A stretch of DNA of 64,000 bases from Orientallactaga sibirica (GCA_036365145.1 JAEOAD010002712.1:3119001-3183000); one strand, 5' to 3'. Shown: positions 41,448 through 51,460, counted from the first letter of the stretch. The notes: a model not told the origin generated them from the letters alone. Made by a program: numbers and translations.

Positions 41448-41835
41448 ATGGAGGTTGGGGAGATGGCTGTCAGGAAGGTGCTTGCCATGCAAGGTGAAGA
41501 CCTGAATTTGAATCCCCAGCACCATGCAAGAAGCCATGGTGGTGCCCGTGACTGTAGCTCAGCACTGTGGAAGCAGAGACAGGAGGGGACAGGAGGGTCC
41601 TGGAACTTGCTGGTCAGTTCGACACGGGCAGGAACTCTCTTCTTTGGGCTTTACCTCTCCTGCTTTCTCATGGAAAGGAACATTTTGTATTTTCTTCTCT
41701 TTCCTTCTTTTAATATAATAAAATCTCTCTAAACCATTAAAAATAATGCAAAGAGCAACTGCCACTGAACTCTGGCCTCCACATCTACATACGGGCACGT
41801 ACACCAACTCGCCCACATAAACAAATATGCAAAAA
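41448..41835 (+). mobile_element. B4-type SINE with a foreign middle
   Basis: GGAGGTTGGGGAGATGGCTG head, TTTGAATCCCCAGCACCATG, B1-like AGCAGAGACAGGAGGGGAC, and CTCTGGCCTCCACATCTACA end. Between about 41,618 and 41,745 lies unrelated sequence ending AATATAATAAAATCTCTC plus TAAACCATTAAAAATAA, which looks like the end of a polyadenylated RNA of unknown origin. Confidence 0.6.
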
Positions 41836-42129
41836 AACCATCATATCCACCAAACTGAACTCGACAAAGACATAATGATTAACTGGAACAAATACCCCCT
41901 AAGCAGGGAGGCTGCCCTTTGACACATGGGTGGTTCTATGCATCTTTCCCTATCGCATCGGAACCTATTTAAGGCCTTTACTCCTGTTCATCTCCAAGTA
42001 CTGGGTGCAGGCCCAGCACTGCCCTATGGTAGCAGCCAGGGATCTTGTGTGAGATTGCCGCCTTCTCCTACAGAGGTGGCCAGCTGGTAGACGTGAGCCA
42101 GCCCTGGAGGTTCAGGGATGCAGTGTGGT

Positions 42130-42330
42130 CAGCAGGCTTTGAAGAGCAACTCTGGATTTGAACCCCCAGGACTGACACATGAGGCACATCTCTTGACCTC
42201 AGGATACCTCCTATGTAAAATGAACACAGTAACAGTCCTCGTCTCACAAGCTTATGGCCAAAGACTACGTGAGTTCATTCTCTGAAAACAGAGCGCCCCT
42301 AGCAAGCACTGTGTGAGGACTGTGAGCATT
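42130..42330 (+). mobile_element. MIR SINE
   Basis: GGATTTGAACCCCCAGGACT, CTTGACCTCAGGATACCTCC, TATGTAAAATGAACACAGTA, CCTAGCAAGCACTGTGTGAG: MIR head, core and 3' end in order. Confidence 0.7.
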
Positions 42331-42417
42331 CCCAGCTATAAACCACTGTTTCCAACCCCGCTGGTGTGTCCAGAGAGTTAAATGTCTAAAACTTCTGCTG
42401 CCACAAGCCCCATCCTG

Positions 42418-42464
42418 GATTAAGGCTTCTCAGTTGTGGTGCTATGGACATTCTCAGCTAGAGG

Positions 42465-42512
<48 letters not shown>

Positions 42513-42662
42513 GTTGCTTTCCTCTGCACTGTAAATGTTTTGCAACATTTGTGGTCTTTAATCACTAAGCAACTCCCCACCTCCAAACTGAAACAGCCAA
42601 GAGTATTTCCAGACATTGCTTAAAAAACTGTCTCCTGGAGAGAATGACAAAGTGGACCCAAG
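42418..42662 (+). mobile_element. MER5A-like hAT DNA transposon relic
   Basis: TTCTCAGTTGTGGTGCTATG, GACATTCTCAGCTAGAGGAT, CACTGTAAATGTTTTGCAAC, CAAGAGTATTTCCAGACATT, GCTTAAAAAACTGTCTCCTG follow the MER5A layout (non-autonomous Charlie-type hAT). A (GA)n run at 42,472-42,510 interrupts it. Confidence 0.65.
42472..42510. repeat. (GA)n microsatellite
   Basis: About 20 uninterrupted GA units inside the MER5-like relic. Confidence 0.97.
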
Positions 42663-42664
42663 CT

Positions 42665-44205
42665 CACTTTGGTCACTGTCTCTGCAGAAGTGCCTTGGGT
42701 CTTCCCAGAGACATTCCAGGGAGAATACCTGACAAGTCCAGCATTAGAGCCCCAAGGAAGGGTCCTTGCAGGGTGAGTGTCCTGAGCCACTTCCTGTGAG
42801 TCCACCTCTGCTCTTCCCAGCTGTGGTGCACTAGCTCTGCTGGAGGCCCCACCCCGAGGGCAGCACAAGGCCCAGCCAGCTCCATCACAGTTTCAGAAAC
42901 TCGGCTTGGGAAAGTAGGTTAGAGATAGGTTGGGAGCACGGTGGGAAGGAGGGGGATTTCAGGCAAAGTGCACAGTCTGTAGAGCCATGACCCTGTACTG
43001 GAAGCAAGCAGTCCCAGCAACTGAGCTGAGCTGTTGTTTTCAGCCTCACAACTGAGATCCAGGTCAGGGTGACCAGTCAGAAGACTGGAGGGGGTGGGCA
43101 CTGAGAAGAAGTTTGCTTCATGGGTCAACATGATGACCCTCTGAGCACCAGGTCATCCCAGAGATCAAAGGAACAAGCCACACAGACACACCAGGAGCCA
43201 GACTCTAGGTCTTAGGGAGCAGACTTACTTCTAGGCTTCATGTGGGGTGAGACTAAGCCTGCAGAGTCCTCCCTGCCTCGGTCGGATGGGCTGGGGACCT
43301 GAAGTGAGGACAGGTATCTGGGACTGGGTAGGGAGCACAACCAAGGACTCCGCTGGAGCTTGTCACTAGACAGTGGCTCCTCTGATGCTGTAGGTGAAGC
43401 ACTGGCCTACAAGTTCTTCCGAACATCACGGAGGTTACCATGAGTGTGTCATGGAACCTGCCAAGACCCAGTATGGAGATCGGGGGTCTCTAACTCCATA
43501 AAAGCAAGGGCTGGACTCCCACCACATTGTGGGTTGACCAGATACTCATTTCATCCGAATGGGAGATGAGGCAACTTGACCATGAACTTTGCTCCATGAG
43601 GTCAGATAGGTACACTGGGGATTCCATGGACTTTTTCTGCTCATTTCCACCTTTAGCAAATTTAGTGGAGTCTCTGTACTGGGTCTGAGGATATAGCTCA
43701 TAAAAAAAGCAGAGTGTCTACATTGTGAACATGATTCTACTACTGTTTTAGTAGCTAAGATTCCAAACAAGTACAATGCCTTCAGTCTAACGGAGCAGAC
43801 TCCTTTTCATTCAGAATTCCCCTGGTGAGTTCTGGGTGAGGTTCTTAGAGATGGGTCCCAGCATGTATGCTGGGACTAGGCGTGGGGCAGAAAGGGCTTT
43901 CCATTCTGCTCCCCTTGGATAACGGTTCTTTACCTCCTCCTACCTGTGATCTTATCCTCAAGTCTGGTTGTGTGTGCTTGCATGCGCCCGCTATGAGCCC
44001 TCAGAAGAGAGGCAAACTGCAAACCAAAGGCACAGGCAGCTAATAGTCTGGTCCAATGAGCCATGCAGATGAACCAGCCAATAGCATCTCCATCTCCATC
44101 CTGACTTGAAGTGCACTTCTAACACAGGCTAACCTAGAAAACTCGTTCCAGCCAGTGATGCCGACCTCTTCTTTGTCATTCTCTCAACAATGCTTTATCA
44201 AAATG
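42665..44205. other. Long stretch without recognised repeats
   Basis: About 1.5 kb of unremarkable sequence with only short overlapping open frames. A possible single-copy block. Confidence 0.45.
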
Positions 44206-44440
44206 TTCAAAGGGATGGCTCAGTGAGTGGTTACAAGTGTTTGCCTGCAAAGCCCATTTCCAAAAGGAAGTGGGCCCATCTCCTCCCTTCCTTTTTTTAC
44301 CTACTGCTGACCCTAAAAATAGAGATTGAAAGTTCAAAGAAGGCCAGGGTAGGAGGAAAGCAGTAAGTTCAGGTAATTTTGCAACCTGGATTTCAAACCG
44401 TCCCTTAAACAATGAGGACAAGTTACATAACGTTAGGGAG

Positions 44441-44515
44441 GGAAGGCTGGAGGACCATGAGTTTGCGCCAGCCTGCACACGTAGCAAAAACCTGTCTCTA
44501 AAACAAACACACACA
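44441..44515 (+). mobile_element. B1 fragment
   Basis: GGCTGGAGGACCATGAGTTT, GCGCCAGCCTGCACACGTAG, ACCTGTCTCTAAAACAAAC. A short old B1 3' part. A Dip/B4-like head fragment (GGGATGGCTCAGTGAGTGG) lies at 44,212-44,258. Confidence 0.5.
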
Positions 44516-44553
44516 AAGGGACATCTCTTTTCCTCCTTCCTACTTCCCCATCA

Positions 44554-44708
44554 TTTTTTGGGGAGGGGGGTTGAGGTAGGGCCTCGCTCTAGCCCAGACT
44601 GACCAGAAATTCACTATGTAGTTTCAGGCTGGCTTTGAAGTCATAGCAATCCTCCTACCTCAGATTCCCAAGTGCTGGGATTAAAGATGTGCACCACCAC
44701 GCCACCCA
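44554..44708 (-). mobile_element. B1 SINE
   Basis: GGTTGAGGTAGGGCCTCGCT, CAGACTGACCAGAAATTCAC, GGATTAAAGATGTGCACC. Reverse, moderately diverged. Confidence 0.88.
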
Positions 44709-45144
44709 GCAATTCCCCACAATTCTTGGAACTCATATTTCCTGTAGGGATTCGTTGTCTTATTGTTTTGGGGTTTTCAGATGTGTTATTTGCCCCCCCC
44801 CCAAATATATATATTCAGGTCTTTCTTTAGAGTATGTTAATTCTCTAATATGCTCTTTCTATGATTTTTTTCTTAGACCTCTCCTGTATATTATAGAACT
44901 CAAGTTTAGTTCCATTCCCCACTAACAAGCTGCTATATACATCTACAGTACACCGAAAGCAGTTGGAGAATTGGTTGTATCTCCACAAGATCTTTCTTTT
45001 TGCTGATTCCCAATTGTTTTGGAATCTGAGCCCAAATCAGCCAGAGCCAGACCTGCCTGGCTTTGCTTTCCCCACACGGTCCATTCTCTACTGTCCATTC
45101 TTGCAGGAGGCAAAAGAGAGATGCTAATGATGGGACTTCAATAT
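44709..45144. other. No recognised feature
   Basis: About 435 bp, AT-leaning, with a C run near 44,790. No repeat or gene recognised. Confidence 0.4.
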
Positions 45145-45161
45145 CAGCTTTTCATATTTTT

Positions 45162-45399
45162 TTTGGAGAGAGACACAGAGAAAGAGAGAGGGGAGAGGAA
45201 GACAGATAGATGTGGGCGCGCCAGCAGCCTCTCAGCTGCTGCGAACAAAATCCATATGTGCGCGCCCCCTTGTGGTCAAGTGCGGCATTGCACCCTTGCG
45301 TCACTTTGCATCTGGCTAAACGAGGACCTGGAGATTGGAACCAGTGTTCTTAGGCTTAGCAGGCAGGAGCCTTAACTGCTAAGCCATCTCTCCAGCCCC
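45162..45399 (-). mobile_element. Dip SINE, variant 2, with 17-bp TSD
   Basis: Reverse: GCCAGCAGCCTCTCAGCTGC, CCCTTGTGGTCAAGTGCGG, CTTGCGTCACTTTGCATCTG, GCTAAGCCATCTCTCCAGCC. TSD CAGCTTTTCATATTTTT at 45,145-45,161 and 45,400-45,416 is exact. Confidence 0.96.
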
Positions 45400-45439
45400 A
45401 GCTTTTCATATTTTTGAATGTAACTCTCCATGGATGTTA

Positions 45440-45553
45440 TTAATGATTAAAAGACAATGTAAGTATCTGTATCTGTTAACTCACAGAGTTGCACTGGGGT
45501 CTAAGGACAATGTATAACAAGTGTCTAACACATTGGTGGTATTTAGGAAATAA
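45440..45553 (+). mobile_element. Possible MIR 3' half
   Basis: AACTCACAGAGTTGCACTGG, GGACAATGTATAACAAGTGT then CTAACACATTGGTGGTATTTAG fit the end of MIR. The LTR begins right after. Confidence 0.45.
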
Positions 45554-45554
45554 T

Positions 45555-45983
45555 AACTGTTGCAGTTACTTTCGCATTGCTGGCACAAAACACCTGACCA
45601 AGCAACTTGTGGGAGGAAAGGGTCTATTTTGGTTTACAGACTCTAGGGGAAGCTCCATGATGGCAGGAGAAAATGTGGCATGAGCAGAGGGTGGACATCA
45701 CCTCCTGGCCAACATCAAATGGACAACAGCATCAGGAGAGTGTGCCAAACCCCGGCAAGGGGAAGCTGGCTATAACACCCATAAGTCCACCCTGAACAAC
45801 ACATCTCCTCCAGGAGGCTCCAATTCCCAAATTGCCACCAGCTGGGGAACTAGATTCAGAAAACCTGAGTTTATCGGGGTGAGGGGTGGGGCATCTGAGT
45901 CAAGCCACCAGCTGGGGAACTAGAGTCAGAAAACCTGAGTTTATCGGGGGTGAGGGGTGGGGCATCTGATTCAAGCACCACAG
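45555..45983 (-). mobile_element. MaLR-type LTR with internal 70-bp duplication
   Basis: GTTACTTTCGCATTGCTGGC, GTCTATTTTGGTTTACAGAC, GGGGAAGCTCCATGATGGCA, AGAGGGTGGACATCACCTCC, CTCCAGGAGGCTCCAATTCC. The reverse orientation is set by the CCATGATGGCAGGAG zone. The segment starting GCCACCAGCTGGGGAAC is present twice (45,834 and 45,904), period 70. A shorter relative in forward orientation lies at 47,345-47,440. Confidence 0.75.
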
Positions 45984-46019
45984 TAACTGATGTTATGAAT
46001 TTGCTCCGGAGCCACCCAG

Positions 46020-46146
46020 CCCTTGGTTGAAGTCCCAGGCTGGATTGTGAGACTGAGCAAGTTAAAGATATGAACCCTCAGGCTGGAGAGGTTAGGGATA
46101 CTGTAGAGAGAAGGCATTTAGCATGGTGCTGTTTAGTAAACGACGA
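46020..46146 (+). mobile_element. Possible MIR relic
   Basis: TTGAAGTCCCAGGCTGGATT, GAGCAAGTTAAAGATATGAA, TTTAGCATGGTGCTGTTTAG fit MIR head, core and end in order, but with much divergence. Confidence 0.4.
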
Positions 46147-46758
46147 ATCAATGGTCGTCAGCACAGTGATTGTTACTGAGGCCCCTGTCATTCTGCAGGT
46201 CCAGGATATCATCACACACACCATCTCCTTGTTAATGACACGCCACCCTTTTTCCTCCCTACAATTTTGCCAACGCTTTTGCAAGCAAATGCCTTTAAGA
46301 GGGAGCATCTCTCTAGCCTCCTGCCTGCACTTGTGCAATTATGAAATCTATTTGGGTGCATTCCATTGGATTCTTTCCCTCTGATGCTTGCTGTGCATGT
46401 TGATCGCTTTTAATTTCCCTTACGTTCTCTTTATCGTTGTTTTAATGGAGGACCTTCTCGATGCATAGCCTCATGCTCACACACAGCACATTCTGTGACG
46501 TGGAAACCCTGTTCAGTAATGGTCATGCCCTGGATTCCGGTCATGATGCTCATTGCTCTGATTTCTCCCAGAGTCTCCTGCCTTCTTCAGCCTCCATCAG
46601 TATCCATGACAACCCCCCTCCAGGACATTCTCTTAGCAGTACCTCTTCCTGGGGACGTGGCCTCCTCCATCTGTGGCTGTCCTCTTACTTTGTCTCTGTC
46701 TGTTACCCACAGGTCCTTAAAGCTGGCCTTATTCCTGTCTTTTCTTTGTAACTTCCTT
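46147..46758. other. No recognised feature
   Basis: About 610 bp. Open frames of 96-104 codons overlap on both strands with no domain. An AT-leaning stretch with clean TTTAATT/AATTAT words lies at 46,335-46,440. Confidence 0.4.
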
Positions 46759-46760
46759 TT

Positions 46761-46964
46761 TATTTTGTGAGATAGTGTCTCACTCGAGCCTAGGCTGACT
46801 TGAATATAGCCATGTAGTACACATTTAGTACACATATACTCATGTAGTATACATATAGAGACTACATAGTGATGTAGTCTCAGGCTGGCCTGGAATTTAC
46901 AGCAATCCTCCTACCTTGGCCTCCCAAGTGCTGGGATTAAAGGCATGTGTCATGACACCTGGAT
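46761..46964 (-). mobile_element. B1 SINE with internal TAGTACACAT expansion
   Basis: GTGAGATAGTGTCTCACTCG, CTAGGCTGACTTGAATATAG, then about 60 extra bases (46,810-46,872) built from AGTACACAT, CATGTAGTA and CATATA words, then ATGTAGTCTCAGGCTGGCCT and a normal reverse end. Confidence 0.85.
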
Positions 46965-47133
46965 AACTTCCTCTTACTTTTGAGGGTATAATAGTGTCAT
47001 TTAAATGTTTGAGCCACTTCTTACAGTCTAATGTCTAAATTAAAGACCATGTTAAGTAATTGGCTAGCAGAATGATTTAAGTATACTATTTTTATATAGT
47101 AACTATGTTCTTATAAACTCAATTGAGGATTTT
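46965..47133. other. No recognised feature
   Basis: Short AT-rich interval between two reverse B1 copies. Confidence 0.4.
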
Positions 47134-47248
47134 TGTTGTTTTTGAGACCAGGACTCCCTCTATAGTCCAGGCTGGCCTTGAACTTTCAATCTTCCTGTTT
47201 CAGCCTCCTGAGTGCTGGGATTTCAGGTGTGTCCGGCCATCCCCAGTT
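47134..47248 (-). mobile_element. Old B1 SINE
   Basis: TTTTTGAGACCAGGACTCCC, AGTCCAGGCTGGCCTTGAAC, GCTGGGATTTCAGGTGTG. Reverse and diverged. Confidence 0.7.
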
Positions 47249-47344
47249 TAGATTGAGTTTTCATAAATAAAATTTTACATTAAATAAGAATTGACAATTT
47301 CCCATAGCAAATCCCTTTGTAAAGCATAAACTTATTTATGTTGT

Positions 47345-47440
47345 GTGGTTGGGTTCAGGTGACCTCCATAAACTTCTGTGTTCTGAACGCTAGGTTCCCA
47401 GCTGATGGAGATGCCTCCTGGAGGCAGTGCTAGAGAAGTT
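47345..47440 (+). mobile_element. MaLR-type LTR fragment
   Basis: TGGTTGGGTTCAGGTGACCT, CATAAACTTCTGTGTTCTGA and CAGCTGATGGAGATGCCTCC are the forward counterpart of the LTR at 45,555-45,983. Truncated at the hairpin that follows. Confidence 0.65.
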
Positions 47441-47445
47441 AGAGT

Positions 47446-47492
47446 ATATATTAATACTACTCTCACCAAAAGTGAGAGTAGTATTAATATAT
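47446..47492. repeat. Perfect 21-bp inverted repeat (hairpin)
   Basis: Left arm 47,446-47,466 and right arm 47,472-47,492 are exact reverse complements, separated by a 5-base loop (CAAAA). The right arm and the next 20 bases match the L1 3' UTR segment at 57,977-58,025 (GTGAGAGTAG, then CATTAAGAGAA). Confidence 0.97.
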
Positions 47493-47514
47493 GGGTGTGG
47501 ACATTAAGAGAAGT
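47468..47514 (-). mobile_element. L1 3' UTR fragment
   Basis: AAAGTGAGAGTAGTATTAAT then ATGGGTGTGGACATTAAGAG corresponds, with few changes, to the 3' UTR of the minus-strand L1 near 57,980. Only about 47 bp remain. Confidence 0.7.
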
Positions 47515-47555
47515 CCTGAATTTAAGTCTTTATGTAAAGATAAACAAATACAAGT

Positions 47556-47698
47556 TTGCCCTGGTGGTACAGGCCTGTAATCCTAGTTCTTGGGAGGCTG
47601 ATGAAGGAGGATCATAGGGTTAAGGCTTGCCTGGTCTACAGAGTGAATTCAAGGCCAGCATGGGCAACTTAGCAAGATCTGGACTCAAAATAAAAAGT
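47556..47698 (+). mobile_element. Old B1 SINE
   Basis: TGCCCTGGTGGTACAGGCCT, GGGAGGCTGATGAAGGAGG, TTCAAGGCCAGCATGGGCAA. Forward, PB1/B1-like. Confidence 0.65.
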
Positions 47699-47702
47699 GA
47701 AA

Positions 47703-47775
47703 AGAAGTATGAGGACATAGCTCAGTGATAGAGTCCAGCATGTGAGAGCCCTGGGTTCAAAACTCAGTACCATAG
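47703..47775 (+). mobile_element. ID-type SINE
   Basis: AAGTATGAGGACATAGCTCA, GTGATAGAGTCCAGCATGTG, GGGTTCAAAACTCAGTACCA: A and B boxes of a tRNA-like SINE. Its tail is replaced by the GATG repeat. Confidence 0.75.
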
Positions 47776-47958
47776 AATGGATGAATGGATGATAACTGGA
47801 TGGATGGATGATGAATAGATGGATGGATGATAAACAGATGGATGGATGAATAGACGGATGGATGATAAGTAGATGATGGATGGATGAATAGATGAATGGA
47901 TGGATAGATGATGAATGGATGGATGGATATATAGATAGGGAGAGAGAGAGAGAGAGAA
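47776..47958. repeat. (GATG)n-type tetranucleotide repeat and (GA)n
   Basis: About 165 bp of GGAT/GATG units with GATA variants, then GA units from 47,939. Probably grown from the ID-type SINE tail. Confidence 0.95.
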
Positions 47959-48275
47959 ACAAGCACATCCACCACTGTAGCAGGCAGATTTGCTTTCAGG
48001 TTCAACAAATGATAAAATTATATGTACATCAAATAATTGTGGTAAAATAAATTTATTATTTATTATTGGTAGATGTTTGATTTGTATACTTGTTTTATCT
48101 ACCTATATACTCAGGCTAACAGACCAGTTCCTTGGGAAAAAAGGTGACATGGGGAGAAAAAGTTTAGGAAGCCCCGCCTGAGACAATGTAAACAGAAATA
48201 CTAGCTCTCCAAATACAACATTTATTGATAATATCAAGTTTGTCTAACTCTCCATACTTCATACTACTTTAATAT
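47959..48275. other. No recognised feature
   Basis: About 315 bp, AT-rich, no clear repeat or gene. Confidence 0.4.
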
Positions 48276-48286
48276 TTATTTATACT

Positions 48287-48445
48287 TCATTTATTTATTT
48301 TAGTTTTTGAGGTAGGGTCTCACTCTAACCCAGGCTGACCTGGAATTCACTATGTAGTCTCAGGGCAGCCTCGAACTCATGGTGATCCTCCTACCTCTAC
48401 CTCCCAAGTGCTGGGATTAAAGGCGTGTGCCACCACGCCTGGCTG
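48287..48445 (-). mobile_element. Young B1 SINE with TSD
   Basis: Reverse B1 with TTTATTTATTTTAG tail side, TTTTTGAGGTAGGGTCTCAC, CCACCACGCCTGGCTG. TSD TATTTATACTT flanks it (left near 48,276, right near 48,446). Confidence 0.94.
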
Positions 48446-48829
48446 TATTTATACTTTAATGACATTATACAAAATATTAAAACTCAATATAGCAACGAGA
48501 AGAGGGCAGAAGGAGTGAGGGAACTGAGGAAGGGGCATAAGGATTTTGTCTTCATTTTCAGTGTTTTCAAAGAAATCTGTTATGAAAATTATTTCTGGTT
48601 TTCTCCTGAGGGACCCTAAGAGGTAAAAAGGTCCCTTCAATTTCCCAGCCATTTTGTAAGGCAATGTTTTTGGGCTAACCACAGATTGCACTTTCCATTT
48701 TGAAAGGCATGCCCTAATTCTGAAATTTGTGAACTTAATTTAGTTCATTCTGTCCTTACTCTTGCAACTCTACAGATGGTGGCCAGAAATAGTTTATTCC
48801 TAGTTAATCAGGCACTGAGTTAAATGCCA
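48446..48829. other. No recognised feature
   Basis: About 380 bp, AT-leaning, no clear repeat or gene. Confidence 0.4.
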
Positions 48830-48960
48830 GATTTACCAACTGCTAATTGTTTGGTGTCAAGCAAGTTATTTATTTCTTCTTCCTTGTCAGAAATGCTGTT
48901 GTGAGGTCATCTGTGTACAGCAGTTACCAGGAAGCTGGTACGTAGCACGTTCTAGCTTCT
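48830..48960 (+). mobile_element. MIR SINE
   Basis: GCCAGATTTACCAACTGCTA, GGTGTCAAGCAAGTTATTTA, TTTCTTCTTCCTTGTCAGAA, GTTGTGAGGTCATCTGTG: the conserved core in the right order. Confidence 0.65.
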
Positions 48961-49003
48961 TCAGGGCTTTAATCACACTTTTCTCAACCTTTGAATTATT
49001 TGA

Positions 49004-49219
49004 AAAATATTTTATTCATTTATTTATGAGAGAAAGAAAGAGGCAGATAGAGAGGGGAGGAGACAGAATGGATACACCAGGGCCTCTAGCCACTGCAAAC
49101 GAACTCCAGATGCATGTACCACCTTGTGCATCTGGTTTTACATGGGTACTGGGGAATCAAACTTGAGTCCTTAGGCTTTGCAAGCAAGCACCTTACCAGT
49201 TGAGCCATCTCTCCATCCC
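49004..49219 (-). mobile_element. Dip SINE
   Basis: TATTTTATTCATTTATTTATG, GA-rich tract, CCAGGGCCTCTAGCCACTGC, TGCATGTACCACCTTGTGC, GTTGAGCCATCTCTCCATCC. Reverse. Confidence 0.92.
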
Positions 49220-49280
49220 TGGATTACTTTTGGATGAAAAATATATGAATGAATGTTGGGAGAGTTGGATAGTCTACAAT

Positions 49281-49407
49281 GTAGTAGGTACACCCAGATC
49301 GTGGTTGGAGGCTTTATATGGAAATATAATTATAGTAGGTTCAGCAGAACAGTGGCTAGAGGCTCTTTATGGAAATATAATTATAGTAGGTATTCCAGGA
49401 CAGTGGA
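49281..49407. repeat. 51-bp tandem repeat, about 2.5 units
   Basis: TAGTAGGT recurs at 49,282, 49,333 and 49,384, and GGAAATATAATTATAGTAGG twice. The period is 51, a multiple of three. The 79-codon frame at 49,200-49,439 therefore repeats the peptide WLEALYGNIIIVG. I see no evidence of a real gene. Confidence 0.9.
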
Positions 49408-49970
49408 ATATAACTGACAAGGTGACACATCAAGGATAGTTCGAGGCTGTTTTAGGAATAGGACAAAAACAGGCAAATACTCCGTTAAAGAGGAAGCTAA
49501 TATATCAGTGTAAAATGATGCAAGACTGGAATTGCCCTGACTCTGCTAATCAAAATACAGCCAACCAGAGCACGATGCGCTTAGCAATGTCACATGATAC
49601 ACACAGAGCTTATTGCCTGCATTAACTACCCAATGGAGCACGATCCAAGAGTGAAATGAGGGTGAAGGTGGGACGTTGTGTAAATTAAACCTGAAGGGGT
49701 TGTGTGTGTTAGACCATCACAGCGGTAGTATTAACATGTGACCACCTTCTGAAGGACCTGGAAATGGCACACAAGGGCCTTCACAAGCCAACAAGCAATT
49801 AGACAATCCCCAATAGTAAAAGTCTTGTCTCCTCAGGTTCTGAGGCCTCACAGCTCAGAAAGATTCTAGTCAAGTATCTCAGAATTGTCAAGGATTTCCT
49901 CAAGTGTGCCATCCCACCATTAAAAAGCAAGTGGATATCATGTGTCTCCAGAGATGTTATCTGAGAAGGG
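49408..49970. other. No recognised feature
   Basis: About 560 bp before an ancient L1 3' UTR. Part of it may be the upstream portion of the same relic. Confidence 0.4.
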
Positions 49971-50562
49971 CACTCCGTTTATGTAGGACTGCAGCCAAAA
50001 ACACATAACCTAATCTATCCACGAGACACCAGCCAAACCTGCATTAAGGATGATCTATAAAAGAACTGGCTGGTATCCTTTAAATATGTCAATGTCATAG
50101 AAAAATAAAGATAAGCATGTATTCCAGACTAAAGAAAAGAAAACAGATGTCAGTCCAATGATAATATGTGATCCTGGAATGGATCCCTTAGTGGGAAAGA
50201 AAGTGACCATAAAAGGCACTAATGAAACAAAAGAGTTGGGATTATGTATTGTATAGTAGATAACAGTATTGTATCAATGTTCAATTGCTTGAGCTTAATA
50301 ACTGAAAGTGGCTATTTAGAGCAACTCTCCTTATTCTTAGGAAACACTGAAGATTTTAAGGGGTATAGAGATGTAGTAATATATAACACATTCTCAAATA
50401 ATTTAGAAAAACGTTTTATAAAAAGAGAAATAGAGAAAAGAGGTGAGTAAAAACAAATTCAGAAAACTATTAAAAATAATGATTGCTAGCCCCACTTTGC
50501 TATTTTTGTAATTGTTCTATAAATGTAAAATTACATCAAAATTTAAGTTTATTTTTAAACAA
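49971..50562 (+). mobile_element. Ancient L1M-type 3' UTR
   Basis: AACACATAACCTAATCTATC, GATGATCTATAAAAGAACTG, ATATGTGATCCTGGAATGGA, TCCCTTAGTGGGAAAG, CAGTATTGTATCAATGTTCA, TTCTTAGGAAACACTGAAGA and TTGCTATTTTTGTAATTGTT follow a mammal-wide old L1 3' UTR from start to end. I do not assign the subfamily. Confidence 0.65.
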
Positions 50563-50809
50563 TGTCCAATGGTCACTGGAACACAGTATTTGCTTCAAGT
50601 AGGACTTCTCATTAATGACTGACTCAGAAATTCTGGGGGGAGGGGCTGGGAGGCATGCAGCCCTGGGTTCAATCCCAGCACAACAGCAGCAACACAAGCC
50701 TGGAAGAAGCTGAGAGCTTCCGTGAGAAGATTATCCGTGGCCAGTACTCTGACACTAATCTTTGGGAACCAATGAAGTGAATTTCAAACAATGCTTTCAT
50801 TCCGTTGTG

Positions 50810-50919
50810 GTGGACAATGCACTGCCTTTGCCCCTACAAACTCCAGATACATGTGCCACTTTGTGCATCCGGCTTTACCTGGGTACTCAAGAATCGGTAC
50901 TAAGCCACCTCTTCAGCCC
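50810..50919 (-). mobile_element. Dip fragment
   Basis: CTACAAACTCCAGATACATG, TGCCACTTTGTGCATCCGGC, ACTAAGCCACCTCTTCAGCC. Tail and part of the body are gone. A small ID-type piece (CTGGGTTCAATCCCAGCAC) lies at 50,650-50,690. Confidence 0.8.
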
Positions 50920-50929
50920 AGATTCATGG

Positions 50930-51064
50930 TTTTTGTTGTTGTTGTTATAGCCCAGGCTGACCTGGAATTCACTATGTAGTCTCAGGGTGGCCTTGAACTC
51001 AGCGATCCACCCACCTCTGCCTCCTGAGTGCTGGGATTAGAGGTGTGCGCCACCACGCCCGGCT
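50930..51064 (-). mobile_element. B1 SINE, truncated on the tail side
   Basis: (TTG)n run, AGCCCAGGCTGACCTGGAAT, CTGGGATTAGAGGTGTGCGC, CCACCACGCCCGGCT. Reverse. Confidence 0.9.
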
Positions 51065-51460
51065 CTTTAATGAGGATAATGAAAGGCTCTCAGTAAAGCC
51101 CACATCATCATTTTGAAGGCACTGCCCTCAGCTCAGCCCGCGCATGCATCATTCTCCAGAGCCTTCAGAAGACACGATATACAAAGAATCCCAAGACATT
51201 TATTCAAACAGAAACCACTGGAAATTATAAATGAGTTCAGCAAAGTTGGAGGATAAGGATCAATATACAATAAGTCTACTATATCTTTACACATTTGCTA
51301 AGAAACTCCATAAGACTGAAAAAACAATAAATTAAATACTTAGGAATAAGTTTATCAAATAAAGTACTTAGGAATAGATTTAACAAAAGTGTAGTACTTC
51401 AACCTGAAGGCTACAAAATATGGCTGAAATTAAAGAAGACAGAAACAAAAAGAAAGACTT

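Noticed and set aside
47669..48008. Serine/histidine-rich minus-strand frames
   Set aside because: They are translations of the GATG-type repeat and GA run.
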